From CAZHYM01 sp964536785 (GTDB lineage Bacteria; Patescibacteriota; Saccharimonadia; Saccharimonadales; Saccharimonadaceae), in contig CAZHYM010000004.1 of the NCBI GenBank assembly GCA_964536785.1, positions 1 through 30,018 of the forward strand: 30,018 bases of DNA, given 5' to 3'. Of this stretch, positions 14,479-22,061 are shown in pieces. The notes below the pieces were generated by a model that saw only the letters and a list, made by a program, of their open reading frames with translations, was not told the DNA's origin and did not search any database. Position 1 is the stretch's first letter. Each line of letters begins with the position of its first letter. The position numbers and the translations under genes are program-made.

Positions 14479-14558
14479 GTTTATTCAGAAAACACGCTAT
14501 TACTGAATAGGAAACAACGTCGCTAATATTCTGCCTGTTAAAAAGCGAGGTTAACGGT

Positions 14559-14584
14559 ACTTATCCACTATTCTGTGGATAAGT
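14559..14584. promoter_or_regulatory. Inverted pair of DnaA boxes upstream of mraZ
   Basis: A 10-bp inverted repeat, ACTTATCCAC and GTGGATAAGT, around a 6-bp spacer. The right half read on the minus strand is TTATCCACA (14582-14574), the exact consensus DnaA box; the left half is TTATCCACT (14561-14569), one mismatch. It lies about 45 bp upstream of the mraZ -35. DnaA binding is inferred; a simple hairpin is the alternative, but no T-run follows. Confidence 0.55.
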
Positions 14585-14623
14585 TAGCCTATTTGGGCAT
14601 ATTTAGTGAAAAAATTCAAAATA

Positions 14624-14657
14624 GGGGGTTGCAGTGGGTAGCTGTGGGTAGTATCAT
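14624..14657 (+). promoter_or_regulatory. mraZ promoter with MraZ-box operator
   Basis: Promoter TTGCAG (14629-14634), 17-bp spacer, TATCAT (14652-14657). Superimposed are three G-N-GGGT repeats spaced exactly 10 bp apart: GGGGGTT at 14624, GTGGGTA at 14634 and GTGGGTA at 14644. MraZ is known to bind TGGG-type direct repeats at one-helical-turn spacing in its own promoter, so this is very probably the autoregulatory operator, with repressor occluding the -35 and spacer. Confidence 0.8.
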
Positions 14658-14719
14658 AGAGCTAAGTGGAATAAACAAAACAAAAACCACTAAAACAAAA
14701 ATAACCTAAGGAAACGACG

Positions 14720-15088
14720 ATGGAACTAGATTACTTCGAACGTAGATTGGACGACAAGCATCGCTTGACGATCCCAGTTGAGATTCGCAAAGAATTTGGT
14801 GAAGGAATCGTTATCACTAGGGGCTTCGGTAAATACTTGCATCTGTATGCTAAAAAAGTATGGGATAAAGAGGTCGAAACAGGACTGAAGGGCGATATCT
14901 TGGATGAAAGAATCGCCGATCTCAACGTAAGATTTAGGCGGGGCAAGACGAGTGCAAACCTTGATCAAAAACAAGGTCGAGTGACTCTCGAGCAGCACTT
15001 GCTTGACTATGCCGGTATCGAACGTGATTTAGTTGCAGTTCGAGCAGGTAAGTACTGGCGTATTATGAATCCGAATGCTGCGGACTAA
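14720..15088 (+). CDS. mraZ: Transcriptional regulator MraZ
   Basis: 122 residues, somewhat shorter than E. coli (152). A double AbrB/SpoVT-fold repressor of the dcw cluster that assembles into rings. First half DDKHRLTIPVEIRKEF with GFGKYLHLYAKKVW; second half DQKQGRVTLEQHLLDYAGIERDLVAV with YWRIMN. The usual 'DxKGRixIP' of each half is altered (DDKHR, DQKQGR), but the DNA-contact Arg is kept. SD TAAGGAA about 8 nt upstream, with a leader of ~55 nt from the predicted promoter. The matching repeats in its promoter support autoregulation. It is followed by a 266-bp gap before rsmH, unusual as mraZ-rsmH are normally close. Confidence 0.93.
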   Translation: MELDYFERRLDDKHRLTIPVEIRKEFGEGIVITRGFGKYLHLYAKKVWDKEVETGLKGDILDERIADLNVRFRRGKTSANLDQKQGRVTLEQHLLDYAGIERDLVAVRAGKYWRIMNPNAAD

Positions 15089-15354
15089 TACGACTGCACA
15101 TTAACAACTCATTCTAGATCGGTGAACTGGTAGCTTGACAGTGGAGTTCCGAATCCAAATTAAATATGTCGGCGCACATTATTCAAACACACACCTCCCA
15201 AAAAAATTCACCTCACAAACATATAAGTCTCTCAAGCGATTATCCAAAACTCTTTTCGGTAATCGAACCTTATATATAAATCAAAAACAAACACTGAAGC
15301 AAAAATAAAAAGTTAAGCTATCGGCTCTCCGGTCTAGAATGGTAAACTGATGAT
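15089..15354 (+). other. 266-bp intergenic region between mraZ and rsmH
   Basis: No coding frame is convincing. TTGACA at 15135-15140 has only a poor -10 (TTAAAT, 19-bp spacer). The middle, about 15180-15225, is almost G-free and contains CACCTCC (15192-15198) and CACCTC (15209-15214), SD-complementary stretches like those in the two candidate RNAs. A hairpin CGATTA/TAATCG lies around 15237-15266. The rsmH -10 is at the right end. It may hold a leader RNA, but the evidence is thin. Confidence 0.3.
15340..15348 (+). promoter_or_regulatory. Extended -10 promoter of rsmH
   Basis: TG-G-TAAACT, with TAAACT at 15343-15348, ends 6 nt before ATG 15355. No SD precedes the gene. The -35 position is poor. 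Confidence 0.45.
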
Positions 15355-16236
15355 ATGACCAAAACTACTTTACACACACCAGTCCTACTAAAATCTGTTT
15401 TAGAAATGCTCAATCCGGAAAAAGGCGAGAGCTATCTTGACTTAACGGCAGGTATGGGTGGACATGCTAGAGAAATTCTAGGAATAAGTGGCAACTATAA
15501 AGATAGTGTATTGGTTGATAGGGATGATTTTGCACATCAAAATCTCACAGATTTAGAGGCTAAAGGCTGTAGACTAATCAAATCAGATTTTTTTTCAGCC
15601 GCTTCCAAACTGGTAGATTTAGGTAGCAAGTTTGATCTAATTCTTATCGATCTTGGCGTATCATCGCCTCAACTCGATGATGCCAGTAGAGGATTCTCAT
15701 TTCAGAAAGAATCAGTACTGGACATGCGTATGGACAGAGAAAATCCTTTTTCGGCACATAATGTCGTAAATGAATATTCAACAAAAAGGCTAATGAAGCT
15801 TATCGCAAAATACGGCGAGGAGAATACTTCGAGAGCCGAAAAAATCGCAAGAGAGATTGTCCAAAACCGACCAATTAATTCGACGTTGCAACTAGCAGAA
15901 GTGGTAAAAAAAGCCCTTCCAGGTGGTTGGCAGAAAACACATCCAGCTACAAAAACTTTTCAAGCTGTCCGAATTGAAGTAAACGACGAACTTGGTCAAA
16001 TCGAGAAAACTATTAAACTCTTGCCAGATTTATTAAATCCTGGCGGACGAGTAGCTGTAATAAGCTTTCATAGTTTGGAGGATAGACTAATTAAAAAATA
16101 TTTCAAGCGTGAAGCTGAAAAAGGCTTAATTAGTAAACTGGTGCTCATCAACAAGAAACCGATTTTGGGCGCCGAAGAAGATGTTTTCAACCCGCGTTCA
16201 CGTAGCGCAAAGCTACGAGGCGCATTGAAAAAATAA
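15355..16236 (+). CDS. rsmH: 16S rRNA m4C1402 methyltransferase RsmH
   Basis: 293 residues, typical length. Methylates N4 of C1402 in 16S rRNA. Signatures: HTPVLLKSVLEML, SAM motif YLDLTAGMGGHAREIL, LIDLGVSSPQLDDASRGFSFQKESVLDMRMD, VKKALPGGWQKTHPATKTFQAVRIEVNDEL and VAVISFHSLEDRLIKKYF. The end is NPRSRSAKLRGALKK, as in other RsmH (mraW). First gene of the dcw run after the regulator. The start is supported by the -10 hexamer 6 nt upstream. Confidence 0.96.
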   Translation: MTKTTLHTPVLLKSVLEMLNPEKGESYLDLTAGMGGHAREILGISGNYKDSVLVDRDDFAHQNLTDLEAKGCRLIKSDFFSAASKLVDLGSKFDLILIDLGVSSPQLDDASRGFSFQKESVLDMRMDRENPFSAHNVVNEYSTKRLMKLIAKYGEENTSRAEKIAREIVQNRPINSTLQLAEVVKKALPGGWQKTHPATKTFQAVRIEVNDELGQIEKTIKLLPDLLNPGGRVAVISFHSLEDRLIKKYFKREAEKGLISKLVLINKKPILGAEEDVFNPRSRSAKLRGALKK

Positions 16237-16259
16237 AAAACAAAAATAGGAGGCATAAA

Positions 16260-16325
16260 ATGCCAAAACAAATCCCAGTATCTAATCGATCTAGAGCATT
16301 CAAGGTAGAAGTAAGAATAGCTTAA
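16260..16325 (+). CDS. 21-residue peptide, possible leader peptide of ftsL
   Basis: ATG at 16260 with a near-perfect SD AGGAGG at 16248-16253, 6 nt upstream, among the best SDs in the window. It encodes MPKQIPVSNRSRAFKVEVRIA, a basic 21-residue peptide, and stops at 16325. It starts 24 nt after rsmH and is followed by an 11-bp hairpin (16345-16369) immediately before ftsL. The architecture suggests a leader peptide or coupling device for the poorly initiated GTG of ftsL. A functional small protein is the alternative. Too short for most gene finders. Confidence 0.5.
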   Translation: MPKQIPVSNRSRAFKVEVRIA

Positions 16326-16344
16326 CTTTGAATTTATGTTAACT

Positions 16345-16369
16345 GCTTACCGCTTATAAAGCGGTAAGC
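16345..16369 (+). promoter_or_regulatory. Perfect hairpin upstream of ftsL
   Basis: An 11-bp perfect stem, GCTTACCGCTT and AAGCGGTAAGC, with an ATA loop, ends 7 nt before the GTG start of ftsL. There is no T-run, so it is not a simple terminator. It occupies the region where the ftsL SD should be, so it may control initiation there. Confidence 0.6.
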
Positions 16370-16376
16370 CCTTGAT

Positions 16377-16751
16377 GTGAAAAAAATTAATTATAAAACA
16401 AACATGAATAGAAATAATACATTTGTACCCACTAGGCGTCGTTCGAATTACGGTCGTAATCAGAATATTACGCCCTTTGCGTCAAATATCAAACTCGGTC
16501 CTGTGAGTCGTACGATTATGACGGCAGTTGCGATCTCAGCACTCGGCTTGATATATCTTACCCAAGCCACACAAGTTACGGGTTATGACTATGCTTCGGT
16601 TGAGATAGATAGCAAGATAAATGAATTGATGGCTAAGAAAACTGATTTAGAGATTGAAAAAGCTCGCCTAACAGCCATAGAAACAATTTCTTCGAGTTCT
16701 GTCGCAAAAAATATGGTAACTCCTAGCGAAATTGAATATACGCGAAATTAG
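16377..16751 (+). CDS. ftsL: FtsL-like division protein
   Basis: 124 residues from GTG 16377; an in-frame ATG at 16404 is an alternative. Basic N-terminal cytoplasmic tail of ~45 residues, one membrane segment (about residues 46-64, IMTAVAISALGLIYLTQAT), then an external coiled coil (VEIDSKINELMAKKTDLEIEKARLTAIETI). This topology, and its position between rsmH and the ftsI-type PBP, are those of FtsL, the bitopic partner of FtsB and FtsQ; sequence conservation in the family is too low to rely on. No good SD is seen and a strong hairpin precedes the start. It is followed by a 79-bp gap with its own -10 for the next gene. Confidence 0.7.
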   Translation: MKKINYKTNMNRNNTFVPTRRRSNYGRNQNITPFASNIKLGPVSRTIMTAVAISALGLIYLTQATQVTGYDYASVEIDSKINELMAKKTDLEIEKARLTAIETISSSSVAKNMVTPSEIEYTRN

Positions 16752-16818
16752 GTGGGAAAATATGGTTATCCAGGCAATAGGTTAATTTGTCTGTAATCGA
16801 ATTTAGTAATAATATGAT

Positions 16819-16824
16819 TATAGT
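16819..16824 (+). promoter_or_regulatory. -10 element of ftsI
   Basis: TATAGT ends 6 nt before ATG 16831; no SD and no clear -35. It fits the leaderless pattern seen at other operon heads. Confidence 0.45.
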
Positions 16825-16830
16825 GTTCTT

Positions 16831-18561
16831 ATGAATATAATTCTTGAAAATTTTAAAGGAATTCGTTTGCTAAAAAGCATAATGGTTATTTGCTTTTTGC
16901 TCATCCTTGGCCGTTTAGTAAATTTGCAAATCATCAATCACTCTAAATATGTAAAATTAGCGCGCCAGGAGCAAGTTAAGAGGCTAATAATACCAGCAAA
17001 AAGAGGTAGGATTTATGCTATGAGCGGCTCTGAGCCTTCACTATTAGTTTTGAACGAAACTGTTTATAATGTGTTTGCCGATCCAGAAGTGGTGAAAAGT
17101 AAGTCTAAAGTTGTTGCAGCATTAAAGGAAATTGCACCCAAAAATATACTCGGAGATCTTGAAGAAAAGCTCTCTAAAGATGGTAGCAGGTATCAAATTG
17201 TTGCCCTTGGTATATCTAGAGAGCAAGCCGAAAAATTAAAAGCCAAAAAGCTCGCAGGAGTAGGATTTCATGCAATATCTCAGAGAGTCTATCCGGAGGG
17301 AAAATTAGCAGCTCAAGTGCTAGGATTCGTCAATTCGGAAGGTGGGCAATATGGTATCGAAGGGAGCATGAACAATCAGCTTGCTGGTAAAGATGGCGTT
17401 CTGGAAGCCGTGACTGATATTGCCGAAGTGCCTTTAACAATTGGGGAGCAGTACGTAAACGAACCAGCTGTAGATGGTAAAAATATCGTTCTTTCTATCG
17501 ATAAAAACATTCAGGCCCAGGCGGAGAAGATACTTTCTGAAAGATTAGCCGAAGCGGGTGCAGATAAAGGTAGCCTATTAGTAATTGATCCTCAAACCGG
17601 TAAGGTTATGGCAATGGCCAATAACCCTACTTATAATCCAAAAGAGTTTAGCCGAGTGGAAGAAGCTGAACTTTTCAATAATGATATAGTTACATCTCCT
17701 TATGAACCAGGATCGGTGATGAAGGTTTTTACGTTAGCTACTGGATTGGATATGGGTTTGATAAGCCCCTCGACTACCTATAATAATCTTGATTATGTGA
17801 CCGTAGGCGATAGGACAATTCGCAATGCTTACAGAGGTTTTACGGGTACGATAACTATGCAGACTGCATTAAATTACTCTTTGAATACTGGAATGGTGAA
17901 TGTTCTTTCGCGGTTAGGGGGCGGCAGTATTAACAATCAGGCAAAAAACAATTTGTACGATTATTTTTATAATCGCTTTAATTTTGGTAAGCTAACTGAT
18001 ATAGAATTGATAGAATCGCCTGGAACTGTTGTATCTCCTGACAAGGTTGAAGGTAATGCAGTTAGATACGCAAACATGACTTTTGGACAAGGCCTTGATC
18101 TGACGATGATTCAGGTTGCATCGGCAATGTGTGCAGTTGCTAATGGTGGTTTTTATTACCAGCCATCAGTTGTAGCAGGATACATGGACGATGAAGATAG
18201 ATTTATCAGAGAAGAGCCTAAATTAGCGCGCCAAAACGTCGTGTCTGACCAGACTTCAACGACCATTCGGAAAATGATGGTGGAAGGACGAAGTACTTTG
18301 GCCAATCAGACTAAACGAGAGGGTTTTGAAATTGGTGGCAAGACTGGAACGACCGAGACTATACGCGACGGTAAGTATGTGATGAATGAAACCATAGCAA
18401 GTTATCTTGGATTTGGTGGTGGAAATAGGCCAGAATATGTAATAATGGTAAGAGTATCTGGTAGCGGGAAGCAGCTCGAAGGAGATATACATGCCGCGCC
18501 AATATTTAATGATATGTCTAACTGGCTGATCAACTATCTAAAAATTCAGCCGAAAGGGTAA
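16831..18561 (+). CDS. ftsI: Division transpeptidase, class B PBP (FtsI/PBP3-like)
   Basis: 576 residues. Short cytoplasmic N-terminus, one membrane anchor (about residues 14-33), a PBP dimer/pedestal domain (KRLIIPAKRGRIYAMSGSEPSLLVLN to YPEGKLAAQVLGFVNSEGGQYGIEG) and a penicillin-binding transpeptidase domain. Catalytic motifs are complete: SxxK with S295/K298 (YEPGSVMKVF), SxN with S350/N352 (NYSLNTGM) and KTG at K504 (GGKTGTTE). It crosslinks septal peptidoglycan outside the membrane together with FtsW. No PASTA domain follows the transpeptidase. The neighbouring mraY begins one base after the stop. Confidence 0.92.
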   Translation: MNIILENFKGIRLLKSIMVICFLLILGRLVNLQIINHSKYVKLARQEQVKRLIIPAKRGRIYAMSGSEPSLLVLNETVYNVFADPEVVKSKSKVVAALKEIAPKNILGDLEEKLSKDGSRYQIVALGISREQAEKLKAKKLAGVGFHAISQRVYPEGKLAAQVLGFVNSEGGQYGIEGSMNNQLAGKDGVLEAVTDIAEVPLTIGEQYVNEPAVDGKNIVLSIDKNIQAQAEKILSERLAEAGADKGSLLVIDPQTGKVMAMANNPTYNPKEFSRVEEAELFNNDIVTSPYEPGSVMKVFTLATGLDMGLISPSTTYNNLDYVTVGDRTIRNAYRGFTGTITMQTALNYSLNTGMVNVLSRLGGGSINNQAKNNLYDYFYNRFNFGKLTDIELIESPGTVVSPDKVEGNAVRYANMTFGQGLDLTMIQVASAMCAVANGGFYYQPSVVAGYMDDEDRFIREEPKLARQNVVSDQTSTTIRKMMVEGRSTLANQTKREGFEIGGKTGTTETIRDGKYVMNETIASYLGFGGGNRPEYVIMVRVSGSGKQLEGDIHAAPIFNDMSNWLINYLKIQPKG

Positions 18562-18562
18562 A

Positions 18563-19588
18563 ATGCTCGAAGAAACTGTTAATAGCTTACAAACAAATTT
18601 TGGACTTAGCCTAATGGCATTTGCTTTAGGTATGGCATTAACGCCGATTTATACAACCGTCGCTTATAAATATAAATTTTGGAAAAGGCAGAGGCAAACC
18701 ACTACAACAGGCGAAAAACTTACAGTATTTAACAAGCTGCATGCGCATAAATTTAAACGGCATATCCCGACTATGGCCGGGCTAATTCTAATAGTAGCAG
18801 TTGTGATTGTGACTGTAGCCTTTAACCTAGATCGTAACCAGACTTATTTGCCTTTGGCAGCATTTGTTTTTGGGGGTGCGGTAGGCTTAATCGATGATTT
18901 GATTAATGTATTTGGTAGCGGCAAAGGTGTTGCAGGGTTAAGGTCTAGCGTCAAATTTGCAATGATATTAGCCATGGGTCTAGTTTTAGGATGGTTCTTC
19001 TATTACAAACTAGGTTACAACGAGATTCACGTGCCTTTTGTTGGCAGTGTAACCCTGGGCTGGATGATAATCCCATTGTTTGCTTTCGCGGTCTTATCAG
19101 TGGGGAATGCAGTTAATATTACTGATGGCCTAGACGGGTTAGCCGGAGGCTTGGCTTTAGCCAGTTATACCGCTTTCGGTCTAATTGCTACCCTCCAAGG
19201 GAATTTTGGGATAGCTGGATTTTGCTTTACGATGGTCGGTGCTCTTTTAAGCTATATTTGGTTCAACATACCGCCAGCCAGATTCTTTATGGGAGACGTC
19301 GGAAGTTTCTCGCTCGGAGCAGCTCTTGGAGTTGTAGCAATGCTAACAGACACTTTTTTGCTTATACCCGTAATAGGTTTTTTGTTCGTAGTGGAGGCAG
19401 GCTCTAGCTTAATTCAAATTTTTTCTAAAAAAGTGTTTGGACGAAAAATCTTTATCTCTGCACCTATACATCACCATCTAGAAGCCATCGGATGGGAAGA
19501 GACTAAAATTACAATGCGCTTTTGGATTATTGCTGCAACAACTGCTGTCGCTGGCGTACTTATAGCAATTGTAGGTGGCCATATCTAA
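18563..19588 (+). CDS. mraY: Phospho-N-acetylmuramoyl-pentapeptide transferase MraY
   Basis: 341 residues, polytopic (about ten membrane segments). Transfers phospho-MurNAc-pentapeptide to undecaprenyl phosphate to make lipid I. Motifs: FGGAVGLIDDLINVFGSGKGVAGLRSSVKF (catalytic Asp pair and the Lys-rich loop), VGNAVNITDGLDGLAGG, FNIPPARFFMGDVGSFSLGAALG, and APIHHHLEAIGWEETKITMRFWII near the C-terminus, the HHH loop typical of MraY rather than WecA. The start is one base after the ftsI stop. ftsW follows with no gap. Confidence 0.95.
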   Translation: MLEETVNSLQTNFGLSLMAFALGMALTPIYTTVAYKYKFWKRQRQTTTTGEKLTVFNKLHAHKFKRHIPTMAGLILIVAVVIVTVAFNLDRNQTYLPLAAFVFGGAVGLIDDLINVFGSGKGVAGLRSSVKFAMILAMGLVLGWFFYYKLGYNEIHVPFVGSVTLGWMIIPLFAFAVLSVGNAVNITDGLDGLAGGLALASYTAFGLIATLQGNFGIAGFCFTMVGALLSYIWFNIPPARFFMGDVGSFSLGAALGVVAMLTDTFLLIPVIGFLFVVEAGSSLIQIFSKKVFGRKIFISAPIHHHLEAIGWEETKITMRFWIIAATTAVAGVLIAIVGGHI

Positions 19589-20905
19589 ATGCGCTCAGTG
19601 AATCAGACTAGTTCTAGCACCTTTCTAAGATCGTTTTTAGATCTAGCCGAGAGAGCTAGCTCTGATTCCATATCGAATCCCGTTCGAAAGCCCTTGATAT
19701 CTAGAAAAAGATTTAAATCGGAGGCAACAAGAAAGCATCGTCCAGATTATAAAATGCTAATGTTTGCTGGGTTGATTGCGCTATCTGGTTTGGTGTTGAT
19801 GTTTGCAATGAGTCCTCAACGAGCTAATTCGATCAATGCCATAGAAGGCAAGGATTTATACTCTCCATTGTACTTTTTTATTAAGCATGCCGTTAGCCTG
19901 GCTGTTTCGATAATTGTTTTTATCGTTGTTAGCAATTATTCAATTTTGAATTTTAAAAAGATATCTCTGCTCATACTTAGCGCTGGAGTTGGGGCAGGAT
20001 TGTTACTCTGGCTATTGTCCTTGACGGGCTCTCCCTTAGCAATTTGCACTAACGGGGCGTGTCGTTGGCTGGCTTTGCCAGGAATAGGAAGTTTACAGGT
20101 CGCAGAAGTTCTTAAATTCAGTTTATTGATATTCTTTGCAACATTTTGGTCGTATTTTATCAAACAAAAGAAATTCAATAGTACCCAAAATTTAATCTAT
20201 TCTCTTCCTGTAGTTGTTGTATCACTGCTATTAGTGGTAGTTGCTCAAAGCGATTTAGGCACAGCAATTTCGATGACAGCTATGTTGCTGGCTATGATTG
20301 TAGCTGCTGGAATCAAAAGGAAGTATTTTGTCATGATATTGGTTGCGCTCTTAAGCGGGTTTCTGCTTTCAATCTTAGCGACTCCTTATCGTCGCGAGCG
20401 AGTTATGACATATTTCCAAGGGGATAAAGTATCTTCAGAAGATAATTCTAGGCATTCCAACCAAGCAAAAATTGCGATTGGAAGTGGCGGTTTTTTGGGC
20501 CTCGGCGTTGGCAAAAGCATCCAAGCTGCAGGTTATTTGCCAGAGTCCCTCAATGACTCAATCTTTGCTATTATAGGTGAGGTCTTGGGATTTGTTGGCA
20601 CAACTATACTCCTTGGGCTTTTTTATTTCATGCTTAATCGAATGTATATAATCACAACTAAATCTCACGAGCCATATTATCGATTACTAGCGGCTGGCGT
20701 TTTTGCCTGGATTTTTTCGCATACTTTTATTAATATTGCTTCGATGACGGGTATAATGCCGATGACGGGCATTACACTACCTTTTCTCAGTTTTGGTGGA
20801 ACCAGCCTAGTGATAATATCTGGGGCCCTGGGAGTAATTTTTAACGTATCTAGGTACACGGCTAGAGTGCCTCTAATCGAGATGGAGTCAAGTTATGAGC
20901 AATAA
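19589..20905 (+). CDS. ftsW: Septal peptidoglycan polymerase FtsW (SEDS)
   Basis: 438 residues. An unusually long cytoplasmic N-terminus of ~55 Ser/Arg/Lys-rich residues precedes the first membrane segment (MLMFAGLIALSGLVLMFAMS). About ten segments follow. SEDS motifs: GACRWLALPGIGSLQVAEVLKFSLLIFFA, VVVAQSDLGTAISMTAMLLAMIVAAG, the NQAKIAIGSGGFLGLGVGKSIQAAGYLPESLNDSIFAIIGEVLGF region split into its two conserved parts, and GITLPFLSFGGTSLVI. It polymerises glycan strands from lipid II, paired with FtsI. Start ATG immediately after the mraY stop; it overlaps murG by 11 nt. Confidence 0.94.
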   Translation: MRSVNQTSSSTFLRSFLDLAERASSDSISNPVRKPLISRKRFKSEATRKHRPDYKMLMFAGLIALSGLVLMFAMSPQRANSINAIEGKDLYSPLYFFIKHAVSLAVSIIVFIVVSNYSILNFKKISLLILSAGVGAGLLLWLLSLTGSPLAICTNGACRWLALPGIGSLQVAEVLKFSLLIFFATFWSYFIKQKKFNSTQNLIYSLPVVVVSLLLVVVAQSDLGTAISMTAMLLAMIVAAGIKRKYFVMILVALLSGFLLSILATPYRRERVMTYFQGDKVSSEDNSRHSNQAKIAIGSGGFLGLGVGKSIQAAGYLPESLNDSIFAIIGEVLGFVGTTILLGLFYFMLNRMYIITTKSHEPYYRLLAAGVFAWIFSHTFINIASMTGIMPMTGITLPFLSFGGTSLVIISGALGVIFNVSRYTARVPLIEMESSYEQ

Positions 20906-22061
20906 AATAAAGATTTTGACAGTCGGGGGCGGGTCTGGTGGTCACATTTCACCTGTCGCCGCAGTAGTAAGTAAGTTGAACACGCTAGACGACGATTTAG
21001 AAATTGTTTTTTGGTGCGATAAACCTGGAGTTTCGCTTGCAGAAAAGGCTTTTGAGGGTCTCGATGTTAAGATCGAGCCAATTATTGCGGGAAAATTTAG
21101 GCGTTATTACCACTTAAAGTGGTGGCAACACATAACTTACGGCTCAATCTTTTTCCCAAATGTAATCGATATATTTAAAATCATGGTTGGCATTATTCAA
21201 AGTTTTATAAAAATGCTTAGATTAAGGCCAAGCGTCATATTTGCAAAAGGCGGGTTTGTTTGTTTACCAGTTGGGCTATCAGCTAAAATATTAAATATAC
21301 CCCTGGTAATTCATGATTCTGATACCGTTCCCGGGCTAACTAACAAGATTTTGGCTAAATATGCAGATGCAATAGCTACTGGAGCGCCTATAAAATATTA
21401 TAGTTATCCCTCGAACAAGACGGTGTTTACGGGAGTACCCATAAGCGAAAGTTTTAAAAATAATTTGACAACTTTGGAGAAAATTAATTTGCGGAGAGAT
21501 TTAGGGCTTTCAGAAGAGAAGGACATGATTCTTATAACCGGAGGTGGCTTAGGCTCAATGGTTCTAAATAACTTAGCTCTGAAAGTGGCGGCCGATCTTA
21601 AAAGCATTCAAATCGTTTTGATCGCTGGGCGTAATGATTATGAGCGAGTTATTACGGAAGCTAAGAGTCAAGGCCTAAATAACCTAATCGTAAAGGACTT
21701 TACGGGCCGAATGGGTGACTATATGTCAGTTTGTGACCTAGTTGTAGGACGAGCCGGTGCTACTGCGATCGCTGAATACTCAAAATCTGCAAAACCAACT
21801 ATTATAATACCAAACCCTATGTTAACAGGAGGCCATCAAATAATAAACGCAAGGATGGTGACTGATGAAAATGCCGGGGTGGTGCTAAAAGAAGATGATG
21901 TAATAAATACACCATCAATATTAATTGAATACATAAAGTATCTGCTAGATAACAGGGGAGAAATATCGATTAAATCGATGACAAACAATATGAATAAGCT
22001 AGTAAATGAGGATGCGGCCATGTCACTTGCTAAGATAATTTTTAGTAAAATAAAAAGATGA
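20895..22061 (+). CDS. murG: Lipid II synthase MurG
   Basis: 388 residues. UDP-GlcNAc transferase that turns lipid I into lipid II on the inner face of the membrane. N-terminal Rossmann loop ILTVGGGSGGHISPVAAV, VIFAKGGFVCLPVGLSA, LVIHDSDTVPGLTNKILAKYADAI, second loop ILITGGGLGSMVLN, and the donor-site region DLVVGRAGATAIAEYSKSAKPTIIIPNPMLTGGHQIINARMV. These are GT28 family landmarks; the GGHQ stretch is kept, and the usual E-QN is replaced by D-DT in HDSDTVPG. It overlaps ftsW (11 nt) and ftsQ (4 nt), so all three are translated as a block. Confidence 0.94.
   Translation: MSNKIKILTVGGGSGGHISPVAAVVSKLNTLDDDLEIVFWCDKPGVSLAEKAFEGLDVKIEPIIAGKFRRYYHLKWWQHITYGSIFFPNVIDIFKIMVGIIQSFIKMLRLRPSVIFAKGGFVCLPVGLSAKILNIPLVIHDSDTVPGLTNKILAKYADAIATGAPIKYYSYPSNKTVFTGVPISESFKNNLTTLEKINLRRDLGLSEEKDMILITGGGLGSMVLNNLALKVAADLKSIQIVLIAGRNDYERVITEAKSQGLNNLIVKDFTGRMGDYMSVCDLVVGRAGATAIAEYSKSAKPTIIIPNPMLTGGHQIINARMVTDENAGVVLKEDDVINTPSILIEYIKYLLDNRGEISIKSMTNNMNKLVNEDAAMSLAKIIFSKIKR

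Noticed and set aside
15086..15103. TAATACGACT at the end of mraZ resembles the start of the T7 phage promoter
   Set aside because: Only the first ten bases match; the rest of the promoter, including the initiation region, differs. The TAA is the mraZ stop codon. Chance.
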